54,586 bases of DNA, from contig JAFZNO010000101.1 of the NCBI GenBank assembly GCA_017552985.1, positions 1 through 54,586 of the forward strand, read 5' to 3'. Below the pieces are notes generated by a model. It was not told where the DNA came from. It did no database searches and worked only from the letters and a program-made list of their open reading frames with translations. Position numbers and translations under genes: made by a program. Below, in pieces: positions 6,805 through 15,988 of this stretch; positions within the stretch are counted from its first letter, which is position 1; every line of letters begins with the position of its first letter. The stretch comes from Lachnospiraceae bacterium (lineage in GTDB: Bacteria; Bacillota; Clostridia; Lachnospirales; Lachnospiraceae).

Positions 6805-7980
6805 CTACCGATTCAACAGCTCCAGGTTTTTCTTCACAAGTTCGCATCTTTGCGCCACGCAGTCCGCGCTTCTTTGAGGATCCTCCGGCGCATGGAATAC
6901 GTAATCCTTAAGCCTTTCAATGCTTGTCCTCGCCACGTGCAGCCTGGTGTCAGAGGATGCATAATAAATATATACCGTTCCGTCCGGCAACGTGATCGCG
7001 CCGTTCGTAAACGTTACGTTGGACACGTCCCCGACGCGCTCCTCCCCGCGCGGTCCGATCAACAAGCCCGACGGCTCTGCGATCACTCTCGCCGGATCAT
7101 CCAATGCCGTTGCAAAGGCATAGATGACGTAGCGAAGGCCTGCCGCAGTGTTACGTACGCCATGCGCAATATGGATCCATCCCAGATCCGTCTTGATCGG
7201 AACGGCACCCGCGCCGTTCTTTACCTCCGTGACGGTGTGATACTTTCTCTTGCTGGTGATGATTTCCTCATCGATCACGGCATTCGTCACGTCATCACAA
7301 AGTCCAAAGCCGATGCCGCCTCCGCTCCCCGTGTCGATGAAATCATCCATGGGTCGCGTGTAGAAAGCATACTTCCCGTTCACATATTCCGGATGAAGCA
7401 CCACGTTTCTCTGCTGCGGGGAATGGAGCGTCCGCAGGTTCGGAAGTCTCTCCCAGGTCTTTAGATCCTTTGTGCGCACGATCCCTGCCGCCGCCACGGC
7501 TGCTGACAGGTCAGGGCTCTCCGTATCCTTGCTCTCCGAGCAAAAAACACCATATATATACCCATCCTCATGCTTCGTAAGACGCATGTCATAGACGTTA
7601 GTTTCCTCCGGGCAAGTATCCGGGAGCTGGACCGGATAATCCCAAAACCGGAACCCGTCCACTGGGCTGTCCGACTCCGCCACGGCGAAGAACGACTTCC
7701 TGTCATCTCCTTCCACGCGCGCCACCAGATAATATTTTCCGTTCAGTTCCAATGCTCCAGAATTAAACGTCGCATTGATCCCCAACCGTTTTTCAAAATA
7801 TGGATTCGCATCTTCGTCCAGATCATACTGCCAGATGACCGGCGCGTGTTCCCGCGTCAGAACCGGATACCGATACCTTTCGTAGATCCCGTTATAAAAG
7901 TTTTCGTCAATCTCATTCTTTCTGCTCAGAAGCTTTTCCTGTTCTTCTGCCAGTTCATAATACTTTTTGTGTATGCCCAC
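6805..7980 (-). CDS. GH130 subfamily 1 phosphorylase, probably 4-O-beta-D-mannosyl-D-glucose phosphorylase
   Basis: A 391-residue member of glycoside hydrolase family 130 with a five-bladed propeller pattern of Asp- and Trp-rich strands. It resembles Ruminococcus albus RaMP1-type enzymes, which split mannosyl-glucose with phosphate into mannose-1-phosphate and glucose. Visible family signatures include [20 protein letters not shown] near residue 75, the [10 protein letters not shown] strand and [20 protein letters not shown]. The GTG at 7980 is preferred over an upstream ATG because AGGAAGG lies six bases before it, giving the usual length. No signal peptide is present, so action is cytosolic. 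Its normal supplier, a cellobiose/mannobiose 2-epimerase, is absent from this locus. Confidence 0.9.
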   Translation of the reverse strand: MGIHKKYYELAEEQEKLLSRKNEIDENFYNGIYERYRYPVLTREHAPVIWQYDLDEDANPYFEKRLGINATFNSGALELNGKYYLVARVEGDDRKSFFAVAESDSPVDGFRFWDYPVQLPDTCPEETNVYDMRLTKHEDGYIYGVFCSESKDTESPDLSAAVAAAGIVRTKDLKTWERLPNLRTLHSPQQRNVVLHPEYVNGKYAFYTRPMDDFIDTGSGGGIGFGLCDDVTNAVIDEEIITSKRKYHTVTEVKNGAGAVPIKTDLGWIHIAHGVRNTAAGLRYVIYAFATALDDPARVIAEPSGLLIGPRGEERVGDVSNVTFTNGAITLPDGTVYIYYASSDTRLHVARTSIERLKDYVFHAPEDPQRSADCVAQRCELVKKNLELLNR

Positions 7981-8044
7981 CGTTATCCTTCCTTTCGAAG
8001 CACTTTTCAAGCCCATTCAAAACATAAACCCAACCTAATGCTTC

Positions 8045-10270
8045 CTAGCATTCCTCCAGCCAGTAGAGCCTTCCCTGAAAATCTCCCCAAGGTCTGTCCA
8101 CGATCATTCCCGCATTCATCAAAATGCTGCCGCTGACTACTTTTCCCGTATCCGTAAGAAGCTCCTTTTTGTTTAGATTTACCTGGATGACCTTGTATTT
8201 CACGTTCTCCCGCAATCCTTGAAGCCGTATGCAGCGGCTGTGTTCATTGGGTGTTGCCAGAACCTGCGTAAAGAAGACCAAAGACCTCTTCCCGCCCTTT
8301 CCGACAACCTGAAAACAATCATAGTCATGATTCTCCTGATAGGAGGCATTCCGGTAATAGGTGCCTTCCCGGATCAGATCATGAAATGCGTGGTACGCCC
8401 GGATCTGACTGGGGATCTCTTCCTTCTCCGCATCTGACAGCTTGGTGACGTCAAGCTCATACCCAAAGGTTCCCGCCAATGCAACCATGGCTCTCGTCGC
8501 AAACGGCGTGCTCCTTCCAACGGTATGATTCGGGCAGACGCTCACGTGGGCTCCCATCGAGCAAAGGGGATACAAAAGTGCCGTCCCTTCCTGGATCGCA
8601 AGACGCTCTACCGCATCCGTGTCATCCGAGCACCAGATCTGGGGACTGTAATACAGCATGCCAGGATCAAACCGTCCGCCCCCGCCGGAGCAGTTTTCCA
8701 AGAGCAAATTGGGAAACTCTTGCAAAAGGCGCTCTTGCATTTCATACATACCAAGCACAAACCTGTGACAGATTTCTCCCTGCCTGTCTGCCGGGAGCGC
8801 TGCGCTTCCAAGATCCGTAAGCGGTCTGTTCATGTCCCACTTTACGTATTCCACGTTGGCGGAATGCAATACGTCAAACATTTGTTTTAGGATATGATCC
8901 CTTACTTCCTTCCGTCCCACGTCAAGCACGTACTGGTTTCGCGCCCTGCAAGGCCTTCTTTCGGGAATCTGGATGGCCCAGTCGGGATGCTCTTCAAACA
9001 GTTTTGACTCAGGAGAGATCATCTCTGGCTCGAACCAGATTCCAAACTTTAATCCCAGGGCATTGATCTCGGAAACTAGCTTTCCAAGACCGCCTGGAAG
9101 CTTCGTCTCATTTACCTGCCAGTCGCCGAGGGAGCGGTTGTCGTCAAACCGGTTTCCAAACCATCCGTCGTCCAATACCAGCATTTCTATTCCAAGCTTT
9201 GCGCTTTCCTTCGCAATGTCCAAGATCTTTTCCGCGTTGAAATCAAAATAGGTTGCCTCCCAGTTGTTGATCAGTATGGGACGCTTTTTGTGCAGCCACG
9301 GGCTCCGGATCAAATGGTTTCTGTAGAGGTCATGATAACTTCTGCTCATGCCTCCCAGTCCCTTGGAGGAATAGGTTAACAGTACCTCAGGCGCCTGAAA
9401 GCTCTCGCCGGACTCCAGTTTCCAGGAAAACTCTTCCGGGTGAATTCCCATGACAACGCGAATCTGACCAAACTGGCTGCGCTGCGCCTGCGCCAAAAAG
9501 TTTCCGGAATAAGCGAAATGTAATCCGTAAACTTCTCCCTCCGTCTGACTCGCGTTTTTCGACAGCAACGCAATAAACGGATGTTCTTGATGACTGCTTT
9601 CCCCTCGCAGGGAGGAAACGCTGGTTTTTCCAAACCCCAGTGGCCTTCTCTCCATATGACGTTCTCTCGCCCAGGAACCGTGCAGCGTTAATACGTCATA
9701 TTCCCTTGCCTCCAGATCCAGGCAAGCACTCATGATCTTTTCCAGCCACAGGGCTTCCCCAGAGGCATTGATCACCTTGACGCTCCTGGCAATGGCATCC
9801 ACGTTTTCGAAGGTAGAATAGGACAATTCCACGTTCAGTTTGGTCACGGGATCCGTGCAGGTGATCACGAGAGTCGTCACCTCTCCCTCATTGCCGAAGG
9901 TTGCAGGCAGGCCGGTAAGTTTTCCCTTTCCCTTTTTGATCTCGTGACTAACGTAAACCAGATTTACGGCCGCATGGCCCTTTGCCGTGCGGATCTTAAT
10001 GCAGCTTTCCCGGAAATCCCCCACGCCGTGGGAGGAATACTCGAAGGGAAAGCAATCCATGAAAGAGCTCCTGTCCCTGTCGTTTTTCTCCGGCACAAAA
10101 GGCGGCTCCTCCAACCTAAGAAGATACTGCGCGCCACTTACGTCCAGCAATCTTTTCCCGTAATAGAGATGTCCCAAAAATCCTTCCTGGGCCACGATGC
10201 CAAGCAGATACGTAGTATTCGGCGTATGTAAACAGAAAATCCGTTCTTTTTCCAAGTATTGAATGCTCAT
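8045..10270 (-). CDS. Alpha-galactosidase, GH36
   Basis: The 741-residue enzyme has the GH36 layout: an N-terminal beta-sandwich, a TIM barrel from about residue 320 and a C-terminal beta domain. The catalytic barrel shows EMLVLDDGWFG, FGIWFEPEMI, and the nucleophile motif YVKWDMNR with its Asp near residue 470. The acid/base Asp lies in IWCSDDTDA about 70 residues later. It removes alpha-1,6-galactose side chains from galactomanno-oligosaccharides in the cytosol. The start has AGGAGG five bases upstream; a longer frame adds 16 residues without support. It lies 14 bases after the CE17 esterase gene, well inside the mannan operon. This is the long, tetramer-forming bacterial type rather than a raffinose synthase-like GH36. 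Confidence 0.95.
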   Translation of the reverse strand: MSIQYLEKERIFCLHTPNTTYLLGIVAQEGFLGHLYYGKRLLDVSGAQYLLRLEEPPFVPEKNDRDRSSFMDCFPFEYSSHGVGDFRESCIKIRTAKGHAAVNLVYVSHEIKKGKGKLTGLPATFGNEGEVTTLVITCTDPVTKLNVELSYSTFENVDAIARSVKVINASGEALWLEKIMSACLDLEAREYDVLTLHGSWARERHMERRPLGFGKTSVSSLRGESSHQEHPFIALLSKNASQTEGEVYGLHFAYSGNFLAQAQRSQFGQIRVVMGIHPEEFSWKLESGESFQAPEVLLTYSSKGLGGMSRSYHDLYRNHLIRSPWLHKKRPILINNWEATYFDFNAEKILDIAKESAKLGIEMLVLDDGWFGNRFDDNRSLGDWQVNETKLPGGLGKLVSEINALGLKFGIWFEPEMISPESKLFEEHPDWAIQIPERRPCRARNQYVLDVGRKEVRDHILKQMFDVLHSANVEYVKWDMNRPLTDLGSAALPADRQGEICHRFVLGMYEMQERLLQEFPNLLLENCSGGGGRFDPGMLYYSPQIWCSDDTDAVERLAIQEGTALLYPLCSMGAHVSVCPNHTVGRSTPFATRAMVALAGTFGYELDVTKLSDAEKEEIPSQIRAYHAFHDLIREGTYYRNASYQENHDYDCFQVVGKGGKRSLVFFTQVLATPNEHSRCIRLQGLRENVKYKVIQVNLNKKELLTDTGKVVSGSILMNAGMIVDRPWGDFQGRLYWLEEC

Positions 10271-10284
10271 GAAGTCCTCCTTTG

Positions 10285-11433
10285 TCAGCCGGCGATCAGG
10301 GATACGAGGTAAAAACACTCCGCGTTCCCAGACTCTTCCGTAATCTCTATCTCAACCGTATGATCAGCCAGATTTCCGTGTTCCAAAACCGTCTGCAGGT
10401 ACAGACAATCTCCCCAGTCTTCTGTGAAATTGGCATCCAGGGTAATTCCTCTGCTCCGGTCCCCGTCAAGGTACAGCGTGGCAACCGGCGCGGGTTTTCT
10501 CACGGTTTTCCGGTACTGCACCGCGATGTTTTCGCCCCGGACCCGGAATTTAATGCGATCTCCAAGATCCGATGCCTTCCACCCCCGCTTAAAGCAATCC
10601 GCGATAGCCTGTTGCGGCGTGTTATCCTGTTTGAAACCATCATTTTCAACCGGCGAGATCTGATAATTGCGATAACGCGTTACGTTCTCGTAGCTGCTTC
10701 GCGTGAGCGGGATCGGAAGAGGCAAAAACGAATCCGATGGATCCGCCTCGCCGCCGGCATTCGCGTCCGCTCCAAGCATCAAGGCCTTCTTCCTTACGTC
10801 CTCAAGAAACGTGGTGATCACGCCTGCCACGTATTCATGCCCCAAGTCATTTGGATGCAGGTCATCCTGCGTGATGCTGCGTTTCTCGATCCGTCCCTGG
10901 GCTACCATTGCATAGATCGAAGGCTTCATGCTTACGCTCGGCACGCGGTAGCGCTCCCCGACAGGCCTGTGTATCGCCTCCGCATTTCCCCCGTCATCAT
11001 AGCGGACGTTGTGCACCAGCATGAGCGCAGGTTTCCAAGGCGCCAAAAGAATCCTGCGTACCAAACTCTCGTAAGTTTCCTTAAAATGTGGGCTTTCGTC
11101 CTCGTCATTCACTGAAAACTCTACGATCACAAAATCCGGTCTCTGTGACAGCACGTCCTCCTGCAGTCTGGCAACGCCAAGATGCGAGGTCGTCGCACCA
11201 ATGCCTGCATTCCAATAAGAGATCTCCGCTTCCGGAAAACTGCGTTCCCACCAGTCATAGGTTCTGTATGCATAACAAAGCTTCGGTTCACTTGCAAGGC
11301 AACCCTGCGTGATGGAACCGCCCAAAAAAGCCACCGTGAGCTTTTCCCCGGCCAAAGCCCTTTGCATGCATTTTACAATTCTGGAATCATCTCCGGCAAC
11401 CGTCAGGCCCTCCCGGTACGTTGTCTCATCCAT
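10285..11433 (-). CDS. CE17-like mannooligosaccharide acetyl esterase (SGNH hydrolase plus CBM35-like domain)
   Basis: The 382-residue protein has an N-terminal SGNH esterase fold: block I GGSITQG with the catalytic Ser near residue 40, a Gly in WNAGIGA, an Asn in EFSVNDED, and the Asp/His pair in DDLHPNDLGHEY. The C-terminal 140 residues form a beta-rich carbohydrate-binding-like domain. This two-domain plan matches CE17 esterases from Roseburia mannan loci, which remove 2-O-acetyl groups from mannose units. No signal peptide is seen, so it acts on imported oligosaccharides. The neighbours (a CE2 esterase and two GH130 phosphorylases) support the function. An unrelated SGNH specificity cannot be excluded from sequence alone. 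Confidence 0.82.
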   Translation of the reverse strand: MDETTYREGLTVAGDDSRIVKCMQRALAGEKLTVAFLGGSITQGCLASEPKLCYAYRTYDWWERSFPEAEISYWNAGIGATTSHLGVARLQEDVLSQRPDFVIVEFSVNDEDESPHFKETYESLVRRILLAPWKPALMLVHNVRYDDGGNAEAIHRPVGERYRVPSVSMKPSIYAMVAQGRIEKRSITQDDLHPNDLGHEYVAGVITTFLEDVRKKALMLGADANAGGEADPSDSFLPLPIPLTRSSYENVTRYRNYQISPVENDGFKQDNTPQQAIADCFKRGWKASDLGDRIKFRVRGENIAVQYRKTVRKPAPVATLYLDGDRSRGITLDANFTEDWGDCLYLQTVLEHGNLADHTVEIEITEESGNAECFYLVSLIAG

Positions 11434-11489
11434 GCTCTTTCCCGCTCCTTTTTGTTTGCATTTGTCTTACTCCAGATTTATGGAATTAC

Positions 11490-12518
11490 TCACCGCTTTA
11501 TGGTACGAACGCTGTCCTTGATCACAAGCTGCCCTTCCACGACGTGGATCCCGCACCTTACGTTCTCCCCGTTCATCTGCCGGATCAGCGACTTCACCGC
11601 CGCCTTTGCCATGGCCTGCAGGTTCACCGCATAAGTCGTAACGGCTGCCCCAAGTTCCTTTTCACTGGGATAATTGTCAAAACCCGTCACCGAAACGTCC
11701 TCTGGAACGCGAAAGCCCATCTCCTCAAGATTCCTGATCAGGATTCCCGCAACGTGATCACAGTTACAAACAAAAGCCGTGGGCATCTTCTTGGGGAAAG
11801 TAAAAGTTTCATAGTTTTCATCCGTCCCCTTCTCCCTCGCACGGTCTGGGATCACGTGCGACTCCGGCACGGAAAGCCCCCGTTCCATCATCGCCTTTTG
11901 GAAGCCAAGGAATCTGTCCGTAATGCTGTTCGTCGCATAAAGCGTCCCTACGAAAGCAACGTTCCTGTGTCCCCGGTCCAACAGATATTCCGTGAGAAGA
12001 TAGGATCCGTAAAAGCTGTCAGAAATAAAGCAGTCCACGTCAAGGGCCGTGTCATAGAAGTCCAGGAATACCATGGGCATGCCCGCGCGCTCCTTTAATA
12101 GGGCCAGGTATTTTTCCTCCGGGCGGCCGATCACGATGAGTCCGTCCACCATGCTGTCCGTGACAAGTCTCGGAAGCACTCCGTTTTTTGTCATTTCCTC
12201 CGTCAGGCTTTCATACCCCGTAAAGCAATTCTTTTCCATTGCCTTCTCCGAGGTTGCCTGGTAGAGCCTCCAATAAAAGGAATCAAACGAAGCCAAGGCT
12301 CCCGGCGGCATCAAAACACCGATCCGGAAACCCGTGCCTGGTTCCTTTCCGCCGTGAACGGCCTTGTAGCCCATCTGTTTTGCAAGATTTAAGATCTGTT
12401 CCCGCATTTCCTCGCTGACGCCCTTTTGTCCTGAGAGCGCCTTGGAAACGGTGACCGTGCTCACGTTCACTTTTTTTGCGATGTCAGACATGGTAACTGC
12501 TTTTCTGCCCTTTGCCAT
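11490..12518 (-). CDS. LacI-family transcriptional regulator of the mannan operon
   Basis: The protein begins with a classical LacI helix-turn-helix (VTMSDIAKKVNVSTVTVSKA) followed by the hinge helix and a periplasmic-binding-protein-like sensor domain of about 280 residues. The ATG at 12518 fits best, with GAGGT seven bases upstream; ten extra upstream codons have a poor site. It is 342 residues. Lying within the mannan operon, between the two esterase genes, it probably controls this operon in response to mannose- or mannooligosaccharide-type ligands. The candidate binding sites are the repeats at 14817-14846 and the palindrome at 14984-14995. Confidence 0.92.
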   Translation of the reverse strand: MAKGRKAVTMSDIAKKVNVSTVTVSKALSGQKGVSEEMREQILNLAKQMGYKAVHGGKEPGTGFRIGVLMPPGALASFDSFYWRLYQATSEKAMEKNCFTGYESLTEEMTKNGVLPRLVTDSMVDGLIVIGRPEEKYLALLKERAGMPMVFLDFYDTALDVDCFISDSFYGSYLLTEYLLDRGHRNVAFVGTLYATNSITDRFLGFQKAMMERGLSVPESHVIPDRAREKGTDENYETFTFPKKMPTAFVCNCDHVAGILIRNLEEMGFRVPEDVSVTGFDNYPSEKELGAAVTTYAVNLQAMAKAAVKSLIRQMNGENVRCGIHVVEGQLVIKDSVRTIKR

Positions 12519-12528
12519 TTCTCTTACC

Positions 12529-13710
12529 TCAATCCTCCCAGATTTCATCTCCCAGGCTCTCTAGGAAACCTTGCATCTCCGCCGCCATCTTTTCCGCTTC
12601 GGGAATGCGTACGTGGCCGCTGGTTCCGCAGCCATTTTTCTCATACAAAAATTGTCTGATCTTGGGATCCCGCATTTCGTCGCAAACCTGCCCGATCGCC
12701 CTGTCCCAAGCCGGGTCATGTCCCAGGATCGTCGTCGTAAGAACGATCAGCGCCTTTGGATACTTTTCCCTAAGAAGCCCTAGGAATCTGCGGTAGTCTT
12801 CCCTCCAGCGCAGGGCCTTCTCCCCGTCATAGGCTTCCGACATGTAATTCTCCGGATGAGCGTCATTTTGCCCTATGGCAACGATCACGACGTGGGGTAC
12901 GTACGCCCCAAAGTCCCATGGTTTTCTCTCCCCCAGAGAGGGGTTATTCTGTATCTTGTCATAACAGCTCAGCATTCCCACGGCATCCGGAAGGTTGAAC
13001 CAGCCCATGCCATCCTGCAGCGCGATCCCGCCCTGCGACACGTCGTGAAGCCTTGCATTAAGGCGCCTTGCCAGGATCCACGGGTAGGAATAAAAGCTGT
13101 TGGAATAAATCCCGTTATGCCCTTCCGGATCGTCTGAGCCAACCCGTCCCACGGCCTCACTCACCTCGCCGCAGGAAATGGAATCCCCATAGACCTCAAT
13201 CCTTCTTTCCTGCCGGGGCGCGTCAACCCTGCCAAGCATACCTTTTTCCGCCACTAATCCGCAAAAGCTAAAGTAATGACAACCATCCATTCGCTTAAAG
13301 ATCGTCAGTTCATGCTCTTTTCCGTCCAGGAACGGCGCGAGGTCATAAAACCTAACGCTCTCCTTTAAGCCTTTTATCGCGGAAAGCCTTTCTCCTTCCA
13401 CGGGCAAAAGGCGAAGCAAAAACTGCTCCGCCGTCTCTCCCTGCAAAGAAGTGCCGTCATGCAAAAGGATCTTTCCACGGTATTCCCCGTCCACCAGAAC
13501 GCCCAATGCATTTTCAAAGTAGGCACGCTGATTCTCCAGCGCCAGAACTGCCCGCCGCCCGCCAAGGCAAAACCTTACGTGGCTGCACGGATTGACAAAC
13601 GTGGGGGCCTCCGGGCATTCGAAATCAATTCTTCCCTCGTAGGAAAAAGCCTGATCCGTCGGAGCGTGCCACGTCATTTCTGACGCCAGCTTATATATTT
13701 CCGTCTGCAT
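12529..13710 (-). CDS. CE2-family acetyl esterase
   Basis: The 393-residue protein has an N-terminal jelly-roll domain (about residues 20-170) and a C-terminal SGNH hydrolase domain starting at RRIEVYGDSISCGE, where the Ser of GDS is the nucleophile. AIGQNDAHPENY carries the oxyanion-hole Asn and CGTSGHVRIPEA carries the catalytic His. This order is typical of CE2 esterases, which remove 3-, 4- and 6-O-acetyl groups from mannose residues and complement CE17 enzymes. No secretion signal is present. It is the second gene of the mannan operon, with a GGAGG ribosome site, and ends ten bases before the LacI gene. Confidence 0.88.
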   Translation of the reverse strand: MQTEIYKLASEMTWHAPTDQAFSYEGRIDFECPEAPTFVNPCSHVRFCLGGRRAVLALENQRAYFENALGVLVDGEYRGKILLHDGTSLQGETAEQFLLRLLPVEGERLSAIKGLKESVRFYDLAPFLDGKEHELTIFKRMDGCHYFSFCGLVAEKGMLGRVDAPRQERRIEVYGDSISCGEVSEAVGRVGSDDPEGHNGIYSNSFYSYPWILARRLNARLHDVSQGGIALQDGMGWFNLPDAVGMLSCYDKIQNNPSLGERKPWDFGAYVPHVVIVAIGQNDAHPENYMSEAYDGEKALRWREDYRRFLGLLREKYPKALIVLTTTILGHDPAWDRAIGQVCDEMRDPKIRQFLYEKNGCGTSGHVRIPEAEKMAAEMQGFLESLGDEIWED

Positions 13711-13760
13711 TTTGCTACGTCCTCCTTACCTGCGCGCCCATACTTAAGCGCGAAGTCAGA

Positions 13761-14780
13761 TTATCTGCGTCCGATCTCCGTATCATCATTCCGGACAACG
13801 CTGTGCTCTTTGATATAATCCACGATCTCTTCAAACTGGCAGAAGGCAAGGCTTACGTAGCTGTCCGCACATCCGTAATAAATCGCGATCCTGCCGGTCT
13901 TGGGATCATGAATGGTTGCGCAGGGGAAGGTTACGTTGGGCACAAACCCGCGCTCCTCATACCACTCTTCCGGCGTCAGCAGGAAGGTCTCGCAACGATA
14001 CTTCACGATGGAAGGATTCTCCAAGTCCAGAATGGCGCCGCCGATGCTGTACACGTAACCGTTACAGGTTCCGCTCACGCCGTGATAGAACATCAGCCAG
14101 CCTTCGCTCGTCTCAATGGGAGCAGCGCCTCCGCCGATCTTTAAGGACTCCCACCATTCATAGCCCCTGCCCATCACGTGACGGTGCTTTCCCCAATAGG
14201 TCAGGTCAGGGCTCTCGCTGACAAAAATGTCTCCAAAAGGCGTGTGTCCGCTGTCAGAAGGTCTGCTCAGCATTACAAAATTGCCATGCAGCTTTCTCGG
14301 GAACAATACGGCATTTCTGTTAAAGGGCAGGAAGGGATTCTCGATCCTGACAAATTTCTTGAAGTCCTGCGTCTTTGCAATGCCGATGGCTGCGCCGTAA
14401 AAATCCCCACACCATATAATATAATACGTATCTTCCACTTTTACCAGTCTGGGATCATAAGCGTATACGGGCATGAAGGGTTCACCCTGTTCGTCCACGA
14501 ACTGAACCTTGTCCTTCTCGAACTCCCAGTGAATGCCATCCTTGCTTCTTCCAAGGTATACGTAGGGCACGCCGTTGGTCTGCTCGCCGCGGAACACGCC
14601 GATAAAACCGTCTTCATACGGTACGACTGCGGAATTAAAGATTCTTGCAACGCCGGGAATGGGATTGCGGTTAATGATGGGATTCTCCGTATAACGCCAT
14701 ACGGGTGCCCCCACAAGATTCGCGGGACGATCCTGCCAGGGAACGTTTTTCACTTCAGGTGCGATCATTTGAATGCTCAT
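13761..14780 (-). CDS. GH130 subfamily 2 phosphorylase, probably beta-1,4-mannooligosaccharide phosphorylase
   Basis: This 339-residue GH130 protein differs clearly from the GH130_1 gene downstream. It matches the RaMP2-type family that removes mannose from the non-reducing end of beta-1,4-mannooligosaccharides with phosphate, giving mannose-1-phosphate. Visible signatures are PGVARIFNSAVVPYEDGFIG near residue 43, YAYDPRLVKVEDTYYIIWCG, and GGGAAPIETSEGWLMFYHGV. It is the first gene of the mannan operon, with AGGAGG seven bases before the ATG. No signal peptide is seen. Together with GH130_1 and ManA it gives an energy-saving cytosolic route for mannan oligomers. Confidence 0.92.
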   Translation of the reverse strand: MSIQMIAPEVKNVPWQDRPANLVGAPVWRYTENPIINRNPIPGVARIFNSAVVPYEDGFIGVFRGEQTNGVPYVYLGRSKDGIHWEFEKDKVQFVDEQGEPFMPVYAYDPRLVKVEDTYYIIWCGDFYGAAIGIAKTQDFKKFVRIENPFLPFNRNAVLFPRKLHGNFVMLSRPSDSGHTPFGDIFVSESPDLTYWGKHRHVMGRGYEWWESLKIGGGAAPIETSEGWLMFYHGVSGTCNGYVYSIGGAILDLENPSIVKYRCETFLLTPEEWYEERGFVPNVTFPCATIHDPKTGRIAIYYGCADSYVSLAFCQFEEIVDYIKEHSVVRNDDTEIGRR

Positions 14781-14816
14781 TTTACTCCTCCTAAGATTTT
14801 TATCATTTTGGTTTGG

Positions 14817-14846
14817 TTAATTTAAGTTAATTTAGCTTATTTTAGC
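14817..14846. promoter_or_regulatory. Three 10-bp phased repeats, candidate operator of the mannan operon
   Basis: TTAATTTAAG, TTAATTTAGC and TTATTTTAGC follow each other without gaps at 14817, 14827 and 14837. They lie just downstream of the -10 element, around the predicted transcript start. They share the TTTAGC half-site with the palindrome at 14984-14995. A LacI regulator is encoded in the operon, so these are candidate operators. Confidence 0.5.
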
Positions 14847-14856
14847 TTTCACGCAT

Positions 14857-14885
14857 ATCCTACTCCCTTTTTGATATTTTTGCAA
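14857..14885 (-). promoter_or_regulatory. Candidate sigma-A promoter of the mannan operon
   Basis: TTGCAA (14880-14885), a 17-base spacer and TAGGAT (14857-14862) on the minus strand precede the GH130_2 gene by about 75 bases. The match to consensus is moderate. Its position between the candidate operators supports it. Confidence 0.5.
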
Positions 14886-14983
14886 TCCCTCTTTCGCATT
14901 TTTCTTTCTTTTGGTTGTTTTCCCCAATTAACCCAAGTGTCTTTTGTTGATTATTCCCAGTATCCGCCTCCAACAAAGCAAAG

Positions 14984-14995
14984 GCTAAATTTAGC
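14984..14995. promoter_or_regulatory. Perfect 12-bp palindrome, candidate upstream operator
   Basis: GCTAAATTTAGC is a perfect palindrome about 100 bases upstream of the mannan-operon -35 element. It contains the same TTTAGC half-site as the downstream repeats, so a looping LacI-type repressor could use both. Confidence 0.4.
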
Positions 14996-14996
14996 T

Positions 14997-15024
14997 AAAA
15001 AATAGCCCGTCGTTTTCGACGGGC
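14997..15024 (-). terminator. Intrinsic terminator of the DHH phosphoesterase gene
   Basis: On the minus strand GCCCGTCG and CGACGGGC pair around AAAA and are followed by TATTTTTT. It lies just past the stop codon of the DHH gene and separates it from the mannan-operon control region. Confidence 0.9.
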
Positions 15025-15038
15025 CATTTCAAAATATT

Positions 15039-15959
15039 TTATTCATTTACCATTTCCTTCAGTTCTTCCAGAAGCTTAGGAAGTCCTTCTGCCATCGTCT
15101 CGTCTGAGAACTGGCAGGTACCAACCTTCTTATGACCGCCTCCGCCATATTTCAGCATAAGGCTGCCCACGTCAATGGTACAGGTTTTATTCAATATACT
15201 GTAGCCAACGGCAGCGCTGCAACCCACGCCGCCTTTTCCGTTTACGATCCAAGCGGAAATATTCTGTTCGGGATACATGCTGTAGATCAGGAAGCGGTTT
15301 CCGGAATAGATGGGATTTACGCCCCTTAGGTCAGAAACCAACAGATTCCCGTACGTCACCGTATGCGCCTTCACCATCTCGCGGAACTTCTCGTCCTGCT
15401 CCTTGTATACCACAATGCGCTCCTGCACGTCAGGAAGGTTCAAGATCTCTTCCGTAGACATGGTTCTGCAGGCATGCATCAATTTTTCCATCAGCTGATA
15501 GTTGGAGATGGTGAAGTCTCTCCATCTGCCAAGACCCGTTCTGGGATCCATGAGGAAGCCTACCAAAATCCAACCCTTAGGGTTTTGGATCTCATCAATG
15601 GTAAGATTTCCGGAATCCACCTTGTCCACTGCAACCATAAGGTCGTCATATTGAGGGAAGCGCTGTCTTCCGCCGTAATACTCGTAAATGATCCTTGCGC
15701 AGGAAGGAGCGATCCTGCTCTCTCCCTTATACTTTCCCGCAAGCTGCAATCTTTCATATTCACTGGAATGATGATCAAACCAAAGTCCGCAGCCTTCCAC
15801 AAAAGGAACGTTCGCAAGGCAGTCATCCTCCGTCACGGGAATCAGTCCGTCCTGTAGATCCTTGGGATGTGCAAATTTCCAAGAATCGATCACGCCCGCC
15901 TCCAACAGAAGCGCGCCGCATGCCAAACCGTCAAAATCAGAACGCGTAATTAATCTCAT
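15039..15959 (-). CDS. DHH-family phosphoesterase
   Basis: The 306-residue protein starts with TRSDFDGLACGALL, the DHH-type metal-binding motif I. It continues with LWFDHHSSEY (the DHH motif itself, near residue 62) and ends with a DHHA1-type domain carrying GGGGHKKVGTCQF. The superfamily contains RecJ-like nucleases, oligoribonucleases and pyrophosphatases acting with manganese. The single-domain size and absence of RecJ OB parts favour a small phosphoesterase acting on oligonucleotides or nucleotides; the exact substrate is not clear. It has an AGGAGG site and follows the microprotein gene by about 30 bases. Confidence 0.85.
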   Translation of the reverse strand: MRLITRSDFDGLACGALLLEAGVIDSWKFAHPKDLQDGLIPVTEDDCLANVPFVEGCGLWFDHHSSEYERLQLAGKYKGESRIAPSCARIIYEYYGGRQRFPQYDDLMVAVDKVDSGNLTIDEIQNPKGWILVGFLMDPRTGLGRWRDFTISNYQLMEKLMHACRTMSTEEILNLPDVQERIVVYKEQDEKFREMVKAHTVTYGNLLVSDLRGVNPIYSGNRFLIYSMYPEQNISAWIVNGKGGVGCSAAVGYSILNKTCTIDVGSLMLKYGGGGHKKVGTCQFSDETMAEGLPKLLEELKEMVNE

Positions 15960-15988
15960 TGCAACCCTCCTAAACTTGTCCTATTTCT

